Positions 1-6,235 of a DNA stretch of 6,894 nucleotides are shown here, in pieces. The notes below the pieces were generated by a model. It was not told the DNA's origin. It saw only the letters and a list, made by a program, of their open reading frames with translations, and did no database searches. Positions within the stretch are counted from its first letter, which is position 1; the number at the start of each line of letters is the position of its first letter. The position numbers and the translations under genes were made by a program. This DNA comes from Desulfobacteraceae bacterium (lineage in GTDB: Bacteria; Desulfobacterota; Desulfobacteria; Desulfobacterales; Desulfosalsimonadaceae): positions 1 through 6,894 of the forward strand of contig DAIEHU010000142.1 of NCBI GenBank assembly GCA_027353395.1. The letters are read 5' to 3'.

Positions 1-523
1 TCCCCACGGCGCGAAGCAGCTTAATGACAATGTCGGAAGGGCCTGAAAAATAGCCGCCGATCCCATTAATCTGCCCGCCGCTGGGAACGGGATGGGCGAC
101 GTCAACGATAATCAGTTTTTCATCACCGGTATGCGCTCTTGGCATTAACTCCTCACCGATAAAATCCTCCAGAGCGATATCCGTCAGGAAATTGCTGTTG
201 TCGCGGATTTGCTTTTGCATGAATTCCCGAACCTTCGCGGTAATATTCTTGACGCGCTCATCATTGCGGCCTTTCTCATCCGAGCTGATACCCAATTGCC
301 TTTTCAATTCGGCAATATCCAACCCCAGCTTTTCAATGGTTTTGTTTTGCTCGGCGAGCTGCTGATCCTTTTGCCGGATTGACGATTCCTGTTTTTTAAT
401 GATGAGGTCCTGGTCCGTCAGGGTTGTCTTGCATGTGTCCAGTTGCTGCTGAACATTCTGGCAATTCGCCGCGCATCCGATGGTTGTCATGGCAACCAGA
501 ATAAACAGAAATATCCACCGCAT
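1..523 (-). CDS. Coiled-coil lipoprotein, C-terminus cut by window edge
   Basis: The first 174 codons are visible and the frame runs off the left edge. Residues 1-16 form a short signal sequence (MRW, then a hydrophobic run). The lipobox-like T-I-G-C makes Cys17 the likely lipidated residue, so the mature protein should be a membrane-anchored lipoprotein. Residues about 22-80 are rich in Gln, Lys, Glu and Leu in heptad-like spacing and are probably a coiled coil. After about residue 95 the protein becomes globular, with a Gly-rich segment (GGQINGIGGYFSG) near the cut. ATG at 523 is chosen because GGAGG at 532-536 lies 8 nt upstream. An in-frame ATG at 529 overlaps the previous stop but sits only 2 nt from that site. 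The gene is the last visible member of the phosphatase-kinase operon, suggesting an envelope role beside the kinase's extracytoplasmic part. I do not recognise the family. Confidence 0.85.
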   Translation of the reverse strand, partial: MRWIFLFILVAMTTIGCAANCQNVQQQLDTCKTTLTDQDLIIKKQESSIRQKDQQLAEQNKTIEKLGLDIAELKRQLGISSDEKGRNDERVKNITAKVREFMQKQIRDNSNFLTDIALEDFIGEELMPRAHTGDEKLIIVDVAHPVPSGGQINGIGGYFSGPSDIVIKLLRAVG

Positions 524-528
524 AAGCA

Positions 529-2058
529 TTACCTCCGTTTGGCTGTTAACTGTATCTGGGTTTCGGATATTATTTTTCCGCCCTGCCTGACGGATATCGT
601 GTATTCGCCCACCACAAAACCCTGGATGGGGGCCATGATATCAACCGGTTTGCTGCCGGAACGGCCGTCCAGAATCAGGGGGGCCTCCATCGCCTTGCCG
701 CCCTTTTGATGCAACACTATCGTTACAACGCTGTCTGGCGGCATATTGTTATAATGGATACAAATGGTTAAGCTCTCGGCAGAAACCGGTGCGCTGGTAA
801 TCTGATTTTCTTTACCGCACCCGGAAGACGTGGCAAAGACTTCGATATTGCTTTTCATTTTGCCAGACAATTCTGCAAATATCAATTCATTTGGCAGTAT
901 CTGCGTCGCCTGGGTCAGGAGTTTCGCCGCCGCCGCGCCGTCCCCATTGGCGTCCATGTCCTTGACCAGCAGTTCAATTCTGTTTTTCGCCTCCCCGCGG
1001 TTTTTGTCCAGATTCAGCGCTTTCAGGTAATAATCCGCCGCTTCCTGGTTGGAACTTCCTTTATCGCCTTTTCCAATCAGAATGTCATACTGAGCATTCA
1101 CGGCATCCTTGTGCATTTCAGGAAACCGGTTTTTCAGAAGCGCCATGAATTCATCGGGAATCAGACGCCCGCTGGATTTTTCAGCTTGGATGTCAGCCGC
1201 TGTCTGTGCTTTCGCCTCCCGGACCAGGTCCGTTATTTTTTTGCTCCCATACCGTTTGGCGGCGGTGTTCAGCGCGTCGAACAATGCGGTATACGACCCC
1301 ATTTTTTCAATAATAGATTGATGTTGTTTAATTTTTGACAATGCGGCGGCGATGTCAACCTTAATATCCTGAAGCCGTTTGATATCCTGAAGCATATTGT
1401 TAAACGATTCCTGATCTGGTGCAATATCCATGGCCTGCTTTAAAACCGCCCGCGCTTCATCCGGCTTTCCGGCATCATCCAGGCTTTTGACAAGATTTTC
1501 AATTTTGCGCTGGGCGATGGAGGCGGATGGATTCAGCTTCAGGGCGTTTACATAGGAATCCGCTTTTCCCTTTAACAATGGGCTCTCATCGCCTCTGGCG
1601 ATCAATATGTCGTACTGGGTGCGCGACATATCCTTTTCGTCCGGAAAATTCTCGGAAACAAGGGCCATAAATTCAGCGGGAATGGTTCTTTTCCGGCTTT
1701 TCTGGTCTGCGATGTCCGCCCTCACCTGATCGATAACCTCGCGCTTTAAATCCGCCATGGCGTTCTCACCATGTTCCGCGATGGCGGACTTTAAATTCAA
1801 GAACAGCGTCCGGTACGCGGAAATTTTTTCAGAGAGCGGCCCTTTTTGCCTGACCTGGTAGAGCGGAATCAGCACATCGATGCTTGCGACCCCTATGATG
1901 GCCTCTTGGTTCCGGGGTGACTGGGCCAGCACTTTTCGATAATAGAAAAGTGCGTTATCCTGATCCGGAGAGTTCAGCCGGCCTTCATTAACACAGTCCC
2001 TGGCCAGAACCAGATAATTAAGTTCCTTCAGGCGCGGTTTTTCCGGCGCATATTTCAA
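529..2058 (-). CDS. TPR-like repeat protein with C-terminal beta domain (probably the 3' part of the kinase gene)
   Basis: This 509-residue frame has no recognisable enzyme motif. Residues 1-60 are TPR-like helices. Residues about 78-226 and 251-402 are two copies of one helical module offset by about 174 residues, sharing an IPxEFMAL segment (126-133; 300-307) and a QYDILI segment (148-153; 323-328). Residues about 405-509 look like a beta-sandwich domain. The only candidate start at this end is TTG at 2058, in a TTGA overlap with the kinase stop. It has no Shine-Dalgarno sequence and there is no Met before residue 101. The frame stays open to 2121, and the extra upstream codons encode the first half of a TPR helix, so this is most likely the displaced C-terminal half of the kinase. 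As a separate protein it would lack a signal peptide; fused, it would lie outside the membrane. It ends 5 nt before the lipoprotein start, and that gene's ribosome binding site overlaps its last codons. Confidence 0.85.
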   Translation of the reverse strand: MKYAPEKPRLKELNYLVLARDCVNEGRLNSPDQDNALFYYRKVLAQSPRNQEAIIGVASIDVLIPLYQVRQKGPLSEKISAYRTLFLNLKSAIAEHGENAMADLKREVIDQVRADIADQKSRKRTIPAEFMALVSENFPDEKDMSRTQYDILIARGDESPLLKGKADSYVNALKLNPSASIAQRKIENLVKSLDDAGKPDEARAVLKQAMDIAPDQESFNNMLQDIKRLQDIKVDIAAALSKIKQHQSIIEKMGSYTALFDALNTAAKRYGSKKITDLVREAKAQTAADIQAEKSSGRLIPDEFMALLKNRFPEMHKDAVNAQYDILIGKGDKGSSNQEAADYYLKALNLDKNRGEAKNRIELLVKDMDANGDGAAAAKLLTQATQILPNELIFAELSGKMKSNIEVFATSSGCGKENQITSAPVSAESLTICIHYNNMPPDSVVTIVLHQKGGKAMEAPLILDGRSGSKPVDIMAPIQGFVVGEYTISVRQGGKIISETQIQLTAKRR

Positions 2059-2124
2059 TTCGGTTTTTGACCATTTTCCGGCCTCATCATAATTCCCTGC
2101 ATGAACTGCCGCTTGGCCGATTCA
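2055..2124 (-). other. Probable frameshift joining kinase and TPR frames (point near 2112)
   Basis: In the kinase frame the reading ends at TGA 2055-2057; in the -1 frame a TGA at 2122-2124 limits the second frame. Between them, 2097-2044 in the -1 frame encodes GNYDEAGKWSKTELKYAP. This matches the TPR second-helix consensus (G15, Y17, A20, P32) exactly in spacing. The kinase frame just before, ending SVVESAK at 2112, supplies the first helix with a small residue at position 8. Adding one G beside 2112 (AAGCGG to AAGGCGG) gives one open frame from 3584 to 529, encoding 1018 residues. Whether the missing base is a real mutation or a sequencing error cannot be decided here. Confidence 0.8.
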
Positions 2125-3584
2125 ACGACAGAAGCCATCGCCGCCGTCTTGAGATATTCAAAAACCGGGGAATGAGTGGATTCCATCCCTTTGTTCAAAA
2201 GCGCCAGCAACGCGTCATATTCTCCGGCGGTTGCTTTTTCATTTCCGGATAATTCCTGCTGTTTTGATACGGCTGCGTCGAGAAGGCCCAAGAGCGCCCT
2301 TTGATTGCCGGGCTCCACGGATAGAACGGTACTGTAGATATCTCCGGCGTTCAGCATCTGCTTCGCCTCCAGAAGCCGGTCCGCTTTTTGCACCATTTCG
2401 TTTCCCGCCGCCCGTAAATTTTTCCGGGCGGCTGCAATAAAATTGAGGGTTTCCGGATAATTTTTCTGTTCGATCAGTCCGGCCAGCGGCTCCATATCGA
2501 TGGTATGGGTCCATTTATTTTTAATCGCGTCCAGTAAAGGGCGCTTCTTTGCCTGAGCCAAAGATTTAACCGGTGACCCGGCGGAGGACTGTGCGTTTTC
2601 GGGCGGCGCTTGTGATTGGCGGTTCATGTCGGATAGATAGGGCACTATAAAAAGCACAAGCCCGCAAATGATGCAGCCGATTATTACGCCAGAAATAACA
2701 TTGGCAAGATTGACCTTGCGTCCGAATTTTTGCGGCATAAGGAATGGATATGTGGGAGCAGCGTCTTCGCTGTCAAAACTGTCAAGACTGTCATGCCTGT
2801 CGAGCCTGTCGATGGCCGAAATCAGGTCATGGGCCGATTGGTAGCGGTCATTGGGGTCTTTCGCCATTAACTTGGAGATAATGGGCTGAAACCGCGCGTA
2901 CTGTTCGGACAGCTGCGGGACCGGGTCTTTAATATGCTTGAGCGCCACGGCGATGGGGGAATCCGCGTTATACGGAACCGAACCGGTGAGCATTTCATAA
3001 AAAGTGACGCCCAGGCTGTATAAATCCGTGCGCCAGTCGATTCCGTCCGATCCCTGGGCCTGTTCCGGACTCATATAGTGGGGGGTGCCGATGCTGGTGC
3101 CGTCCATGGTGTATCCGGTGTCGGAGGCCAGATCCTTGACGATCCCGAAATCTGTCAGGACCGCGGTCCCGTCACCGCGGAACATGATATTCTGAGATTT
3201 GATGTCCCGGTGGATAAATCCCTTGTCATGGGCATGGGCCAGGGCGGATGCGATCTGCCGCAAAATTTTGAGCGCCTGCGCCACCGGCAGCGTGCGTTTA
3301 ATGTTCTGTTTAAGGTCGCCGCCCTCGAGATATTCCATGATGATGTAATATTTATTTTCATAGACGCCGACATCATAGATGGATACGATATTCGTATGCC
3401 GGAGACCGGCGACCACTTTGGCTTCCTTTAAAAACCGCTTATCCGCCAGATCACCGGCATGCACCGGAGAAATAAACTTGATAGCGACCTTCCGGTCCAG
3501 CAGTTTGTGCCTTGCGAGATAGACTTCGGCGACGCCGCCGCGGCCCGCCAGTTTGCCGATTTCATAATTGGGAATATCAATCAT
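2055..3584 (-). CDS. Transmembrane Hanks-type (PknB-like) Ser/Thr protein kinase
   Basis: The kinase would transfer phosphate from ATP to Ser/Thr of target proteins at the inner membrane. The domain covers about residues 7-262: Gly-rich loop GRGGVAEV (14-21), ATP lysine K36 in VAIK, alpha-C glutamate E54, catalytic loop HRDIKSQN (125-132) with D127 and N132, DFG (145-147), an activation loop rich in Thr/Ser ending in GTPHYMSPEQ (166-175), and R247. All catalytic residues are present. A juxtamembrane run of xDx triplets (258-273) precedes one membrane span at about 294-316. Residues about 365-509 are TPR-like helices, predicted outside the membrane. The last roughly 18 residues (after K491) look like out-of-frame translation, and the natural continuation is in the -1 frame. 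The gene lies 31 nt downstream of the phosphatase gene. The start has only a weak ribosome site, but it places the Gly-rich loop at the usual distance and an in-frame stop lies just upstream. Confidence 0.95.
   Translation of the reverse strand: MIDIPNYEIGKLAGRGGVAEVYLARHKLLDRKVAIKFISPVHAGDLADKRFLKEAKVVAGLRHTNIVSIYDVGVYENKYYIIMEYLEGGDLKQNIKRTLPVAQALKILRQIASALAHAHDKGFIHRDIKSQNIMFRGDGTAVLTDFGIVKDLASDTGYTMDGTSIGTPHYMSPEQAQGSDGIDWRTDLYSLGVTFYEMLTGSVPYNADSPIAVALKHIKDPVPQLSEQYARFQPIISKLMAKDPNDRYQSAHDLISAIDRLDRHDSLDSFDSEDAAPTYPFLMPQKFGRKVNLANVISGVIIGCIICGLVLFIVPYLSDMNRQSQAPPENAQSSAGSPVKSLAQAKKRPLLDAIKNKWTHTIDMEPLAGLIEQKNYPETLNFIAAARKNLRAAGNEMVQKADRLLEAKQMLNAGDIYSTVLSVEPGNQRALLGLLDAAVSKQQELSGNEKATAGEYDALLALLNKGMESTHSPVFEYLKTAAMASVVESAKRQFMQGIMMRPENGQKPN
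2770..2814. repeat. Five tandem 9-bp units (CTGTCnnnn) inside the kinase gene
   Basis: Five consecutive 9-bp units begin with CTGTC on the plus strand (CTGTCAAAA, CTGTCAAGA, CTGTCATGC, CTGTCGAGC, CTGTCGATG). On the coding strand they give a series of xDx triplets (IDR, LDR, HDS, LDS, FDS) at kinase residues 258-272, in the linker between the catalytic domain and the membrane span. The period is a multiple of three, so copy-number changes would keep the frame. Confidence 0.85.
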
Positions 3585-3615
3585 AAATCCATGCCAGCAT
3601 CATAATCATTGCGGT

Positions 3616-4446
3616 TTATAAAAACGATCCCAACGCCCGCTTCAGCCAGGCGTGCAGTCTTCCCCAGAAACCCGCTTGAATCAATTCCTCCGTAAGGATT
3701 GGCTGCGTATCGCCTGCCGTCATTTTAACAGGCGCATCATCGCGGGCGGAAACCAGCGCGATGGTGATGTTGTCCTTTCCGCCATTGGCCAGGGCGGCCC
3801 GCACCAGATAATCCACTTTTTCCTGTTCGTTCAGTCTAAGGGCCAGCGCCTTGGTGATGCCCCGGTTATCGACTTCCTTGGTAAGTCCATCGCTGCATAA
3901 CAGAATTTGCTCGTTTCGATGCAGTTTATAAATCAGTTTATCCACGTTCACGTCATCAATATCCGCCGCCCCAAGCGCCTGGACCAGAACATCCTGATAC
4001 GGATGGCTCGCCGACTCCGTCTGGGAAATCACGCCAGTATCCACCAGGTGCTGGACATAGGAATGGTCTTTGGTAAGCTGTTTTAGGGCCTTGCCATTCC
4101 ATAAATACGCTCTGCAATCCCCAACCCATGCGATTTTATAATCATCACCATTTATTTGAAGAGCCACAACGGTTGTGCCCATCCCTTCAGGCCCTTTTCC
4201 TTCCCTGCTGGCCTGCTTAATCACATGATGGGCCTGGGCGATGGATTCCTCTAAAGGGCATCCGGCTCTGGTTTTTTCAACGATAAAGTCGGCGGCAAGC
4301 GCGGATGCGGTTTCGCCGCCTTTATGCCCGCCCATTCCATCGGCGACCATCCAAAGCCCCAATTCCGGAAGGACACGAAGGCTGTCTTCATTATGGGAAC
4401 GAACGTTACCGACATGGGTGCTGAAACCATATGCTGGTTGTTTCAT
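3616..4446 (-). CDS. PP2C-family Ser/Thr protein phosphatase
   Basis: A 276-residue PPM/PP2C phosphatase, close to the usual 240-280 for bacterial Stp/PrpC/PppA enzymes. It removes phosphate from Ser/Thr using two bound metal ions and should be cytoplasmic. Visible motifs in order: RSHNEDS (16-22), metal-binding VADGMGGHKGGE (34-45) with D36 and G37, GMGTT (88-92), VGDCRAYLW (108-116), LTKDHS (124-129), CSDGLT (184-189) with D186, and GGKDNIT (222-228) with D225 and N226. All core metal ligands are present. A tail of about 40 residues beyond the core carries a DTQPIL segment (246-251) and an amphipathic, basic-aromatic end (260-276) that could contact membrane or a partner. AAGG lies 5 nt before the ATG. 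It is the first gene of the leftward operon and the natural antagonist of the kinase encoded 31 nt downstream. Confidence 0.95.
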   Translation of the reverse strand: MKQPAYGFSTHVGNVRSHNEDSLRVLPELGLWMVADGMGGHKGGETASALAADFIVEKTRAGCPLEESIAQAHHVIKQASREGKGPEGMGTTVVALQINGDDYKIAWVGDCRAYLWNGKALKQLTKDHSYVQHLVDTGVISQTESASHPYQDVLVQALGAADIDDVNVDKLIYKLHRNEQILLCSDGLTKEVDNRGITKALALRLNEQEKVDYLVRAALANGGKDNITIALVSARDDAPVKMTAGDTQPILTEELIQAGFWGRLHAWLKRALGSFL

Positions 4447-4505
4447 ATGCCTTGCCTGAAGAGAGGGTTTGCGGTTCGCTTCTGTAAAACAACGTTTTTA
4501 GCCGT

Positions 4506-4518
4506 ATGAGCAACTCAT
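4506..4518. promoter_or_regulatory. Small palindrome ATGAG-CAA-CTCAT in the divergent region
   Basis: Perfect 5-bp arms with a 3-bp centre lie about 60 bp upstream of the phosphatase start. Related half-sites recur at 4555-4559 (ATGAG) and 4668-4672 (CTCAT). The 8-mer ACTCATTT occurs at both 4513 and 4667. It could be an operator, but arms this short occur by chance. Confidence 0.25.
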
Positions 4519-4546
4519 TTTTAACTTACCACTGACAAAACATCAA
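4518..4546 (-). promoter_or_regulatory. Weak candidate promoter for the phosphatase-kinase operon
   Basis: On the minus strand TTGATG (4546-4541) is followed after 17 nt by TAAAAA (4523-4518), about 70 nt upstream of the phosphatase start. Each hexamer matches the sigma-70 consensus at only 4 positions, so this is a tentative assignment. No better pair was seen on this strand. Confidence 0.2.
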
Positions 4547-4559
4547 TCACATTTATGAG

Positions 4560-4581
4560 CGATGGCCCCGGCGCGCCATCG
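4560..4581. repeat. GC-rich inverted repeat in the divergent promoter region
   Basis: CGATGGC (4560-4566) and GCCATCG (4575-4581) are perfect 7-bp arms around an 8-nt GC-rich centre, standing out from AT-rich surroundings. There is no T-run after it on either strand, so it is not a terminator. Its position between the two divergent genes suits an operator or a transcript hairpin. Confidence 0.45.
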
Positions 4582-4594
4582 AAATTTGGAAAAC

Positions 4595-4613
4595 GGGATA
4601 AAATGGGATAAAA
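4595..4613. promoter_or_regulatory. Two GGGATAAAA direct repeats beside the -35 box
   Basis: GGGATAAAA occurs at 4595-4603 and again at 4605-4613, with a 10-bp period, so both copies face the same side of the helix. The second ends one base before the TTGACA of the rightward promoter. This is a typical place for an activator or repressor to contact RNA polymerase; the protein is unknown. Confidence 0.45.
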
Positions 4614-4614
4614 C

Positions 4615-4645
4615 TTGACATGAAGATTCATAATATATATACAAT
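4615..4645 (+). promoter_or_regulatory. Sigma-70-type promoter for the FHA gene
   Basis: A perfect TTGACA at 4615-4620 is followed by a 17-bp AT-rich spacer and TATACA at 4638-4643 (overlapping TACAAT at 4640-4645). This leaves a leader of about 65 nt before the FHA start codon at 4717. Confidence 0.65.
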
Positions 4646-4716
4646 ACACAACAATTCAAAAAACTTACTCATTTCATGCGCCAATAATCCCTTGCCTGTC
4701 TTTGGAGAATCATGCG

Positions 4717-5265
4717 ATGCATAATGATCAGATTTTGAAAATCGAGCTGGCTATAAAAGACAATATCTTAAAAGAATTCATTTTTACACAGGATGCCGTG
4801 GAGATCGGCCGTGTCCCGACGGCGGATATCTTTCTCGATAACAGCGGCATATCGCGTGCTCATACCAAAATCGAGAGATCGATCGGCGGGCCCTATATCG
4901 TCAAGGATCTGGGCAGTACAAACGGCACCTTTCTGAATGACCGGCAAATTACGGAAGCCGCTTTAAAGAACGGCGACACCATCAGTATCGGCAAATTTTC
5001 GCTACGGGTGACCATTGAATCGCCTGTCTCATCATCAAATAAAAAACCCCCGGCCCCTGCAGATGATTTTGACGGGACCACGGTTCTGAGCGCCGAGCAA
5101 TTGGCGCAGTTGCGTTCAAATCTCTCAAACGACAAGCAGAAGGTTTTCGGGCAGAACCTTTCCGTTCCGGAAAAGAATGGTCCGGGGACGCCGCTTGGCA
5201 AGTTGCTTTTATGGAGCGGGTTAATTCTTCTGGTCATCATTGCCGTTGTTTTGCTCTTTAAATAA
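4717..5265 (+). CDS. Tail-anchored FHA-domain protein
   Basis: A 182-residue protein with a forkhead-associated domain at about residues 8-100, the phosphothreonine-binding fold. Diagnostic residues are IGR (30-32), SRAH (46-49) and GSTNGT (66-71), so the binding site looks intact. A linker carries FDGTTVLSAEQL (118-129), resembling the paired-Thr motif that kinases phosphorylate in GarA/OdhI-type FHA proteins. Residues about 163-181 form one C-terminal hydrophobic span ending in FK, so the FHA domain should face the cytoplasm with the tail in the inner membrane. ATG at 4717 is preferred because GGAGA at 4704-4708 lies 8 nt upstream; the longer TTG start at 4702 would overlap that site. It is transcribed divergently from the kinase/phosphatase operon and is probably the reader of kinase-made marks. 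Confidence 0.93.
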   Translation: MHNDQILKIELAIKDNILKEFIFTQDAVEIGRVPTADIFLDNSGISRAHTKIERSIGGPYIVKDLGSTNGTFLNDRQITEAALKNGDTISIGKFSLRVTIESPVSSSNKKPPAPADDFDGTTVLSAEQLAQLRSNLSNDKQKVFGQNLSVPEKNGPGTPLGKLLLWSGLILLVIIAVVLLFK

Positions 5266-5326
5266 AACTTTCCATAGATATCTATTTTTATTATATTTTC
5301 AGCAATTCAGGGTTCTTGCACGGCAA

Positions 5327-6223
5327 TCACATATTCCGCCGCATCCTGCGTTCCGCGCCGCCGGATTTCTGCGGCGGAAGCGTTTCCGGACGAATTTTTT
5401 TCCAGCGCTCGCCCACCGGACAGGCCCGCATGCATTCGATGCAGTTATCCACGTCGGTAATGTATGTCTGGCCGCTTTCCACCAGCAAGTCCCGCCGTTT
5501 CATGTGCCGGCGCAGCATACTGATGTATCCCGGCCATTCCCGGAAGCTTGCCGGCGGCAGACGCTTAAACCCATAAGACCAGTAAACAAAACAGGGATCC
5601 ACATCATATCCGCCGTCTTTCAACGCACCGGATGGACAGGCCTCAACGCATCGCCTGCAATTCTTGCATAACTTCAACTCCTGCCTATCGTCCGGTTCCA
5701 GCACCGCTTCCGTCACGATGGCACATAACCGCTGGTGCGGCCCGAATTCAGGAGTGAGCAGCAGGTTATTTTTCCCGATCTCACCCATGCCGCAGCTCAC
5801 AGCCGCATGTTTTAATGACAGAAAGCCCAATGCCCTTGTCTGGCGGAATTTTTTACCGGTTTCCGGGTTGTGCTTAAAAATCGCCACCGGTTTATCGGCT
5901 GAAATTGGAAGGGCCAGAAACCCCTCACGCTCAAGCTGGCGGCCGATTTTTTCTGCGGTTTCATCCAGGAGCCGCGAAGTTTGCATCTTGCTCCGGGTCC
6001 AGAGCATGATGTCCGGTGAGTAAACCGATCCCAGGGAATGGGCAACCGCCATCACGATCACACTTTTGGCGGACGGCATGAGATTCGTGGCCGGCCTGGG
6101 CGGATACGCCAGAATCAGGTTCCGGGCATCGGCGATCCCCATGAGATCAATGCCTTGGTCGTGGATGAACTTTTTAAGAGATTGCGCGGCCATTTTCCCG
6201 GTTTTTCCGATTTCTGAAATCAT
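5327..6223 (-). CDS. QueG-like protein with two 4Fe-4S clusters
   Basis: A 298-residue protein resembling the core of epoxyqueuosine reductase (QueG) and related reductases. Key segments are GMGEIGKNNLLL (145-156), corresponding to the GLGWIGK region of QueG, then CKNCRRCVEACP (186-197), C211, and CIECMRACP (261-269). The eight cysteines (186, 189, 192, 196, 211, 261, 264, 268) suffice for two 4Fe-4S clusters and follow QueG spacing. Differences are the lack of the C-terminal HEAT-like extension (E. coli QueG is about 379 residues), Glu in place of the conserved Trp in GWIGK, and no DSAP-like segment carrying the catalytic Asp just before that motif. A true queuosine role is therefore doubtful; it fits the broader anaerobe family of double-cluster proteins. 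The C-terminus is Arg-rich. AGGA 8 nt upstream supports the start. It lies 12 nt after the small cysteine ORF and is probably co-transcribed with it. Confidence 0.88.
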   Translation of the reverse strand: MISEIGKTGKMAAQSLKKFIHDQGIDLMGIADARNLILAYPPRPATNLMPSAKSVIVMAVAHSLGSVYSPDIMLWTRSKMQTSRLLDETAEKIGRQLEREGFLALPISADKPVAIFKHNPETGKKFRQTRALGFLSLKHAAVSCGMGEIGKNNLLLTPEFGPHQRLCAIVTEAVLEPDDRQELKLCKNCRRCVEACPSGALKDGGYDVDPCFVYWSYGFKRLPPASFREWPGYISMLRRHMKRRDLLVESGQTYITDVDNCIECMRACPVGERWKKIRPETLPPQKSGGAERRMRRNM

Positions 6224-6235
6224 AATTGGTTCCTG

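Noticed and set aside
524..529. Lipoprotein start at ATG 529, overlapping the upstream stop (TAATG)
   Set aside because: It lies only 2 nt from GGAGG; ATG 523 has an 8-nt spacing and gives a normal signal sequence.
443..1338. Plus-strand ORFs opposite the TPR gene
   Set aside because: They mirror the codon pattern of the minus-strand gene, lack ribosome sites and show low-complexity or unlikely protein sequence.
2055..2124. Programmed -1 ribosomal frameshifting as the explanation for the kinase/TPR break
   Set aside because: No X-XXY-YYZ slippery heptamer lies in the kinase frame in the overlap. The best run, CAA AAA, does not allow both tRNAs to re-pair, and the homology points to the break near 2112, where the sequence is not slippery. 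An indel or sequencing error is simpler.
3585..3615. Ten-codon ORF (MIMMLAWIYD) overlapping the kinase start
   Set aside because: No ribosome site and no sign of coding constraint; probably chance in the 31-nt gap, though translational coupling cannot be excluded.
4702..4716. Longer FHA protein starting at TTG 4702
   Set aside because: The TTG overlaps the GGAGA ribosome site that serves ATG 4717 at ideal spacing, and the extra five residues add nothing to the FHA fold.
5274..5292. Palindrome ATAGATATCTAT followed by a T-rich run as a terminator between the convergent genes
   Set aside because: It is a perfect palindrome with no loop and is AT-only in most pairs, so it would not form a stable RNA hairpin. 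No other convincing terminator was found in 5266-5326.
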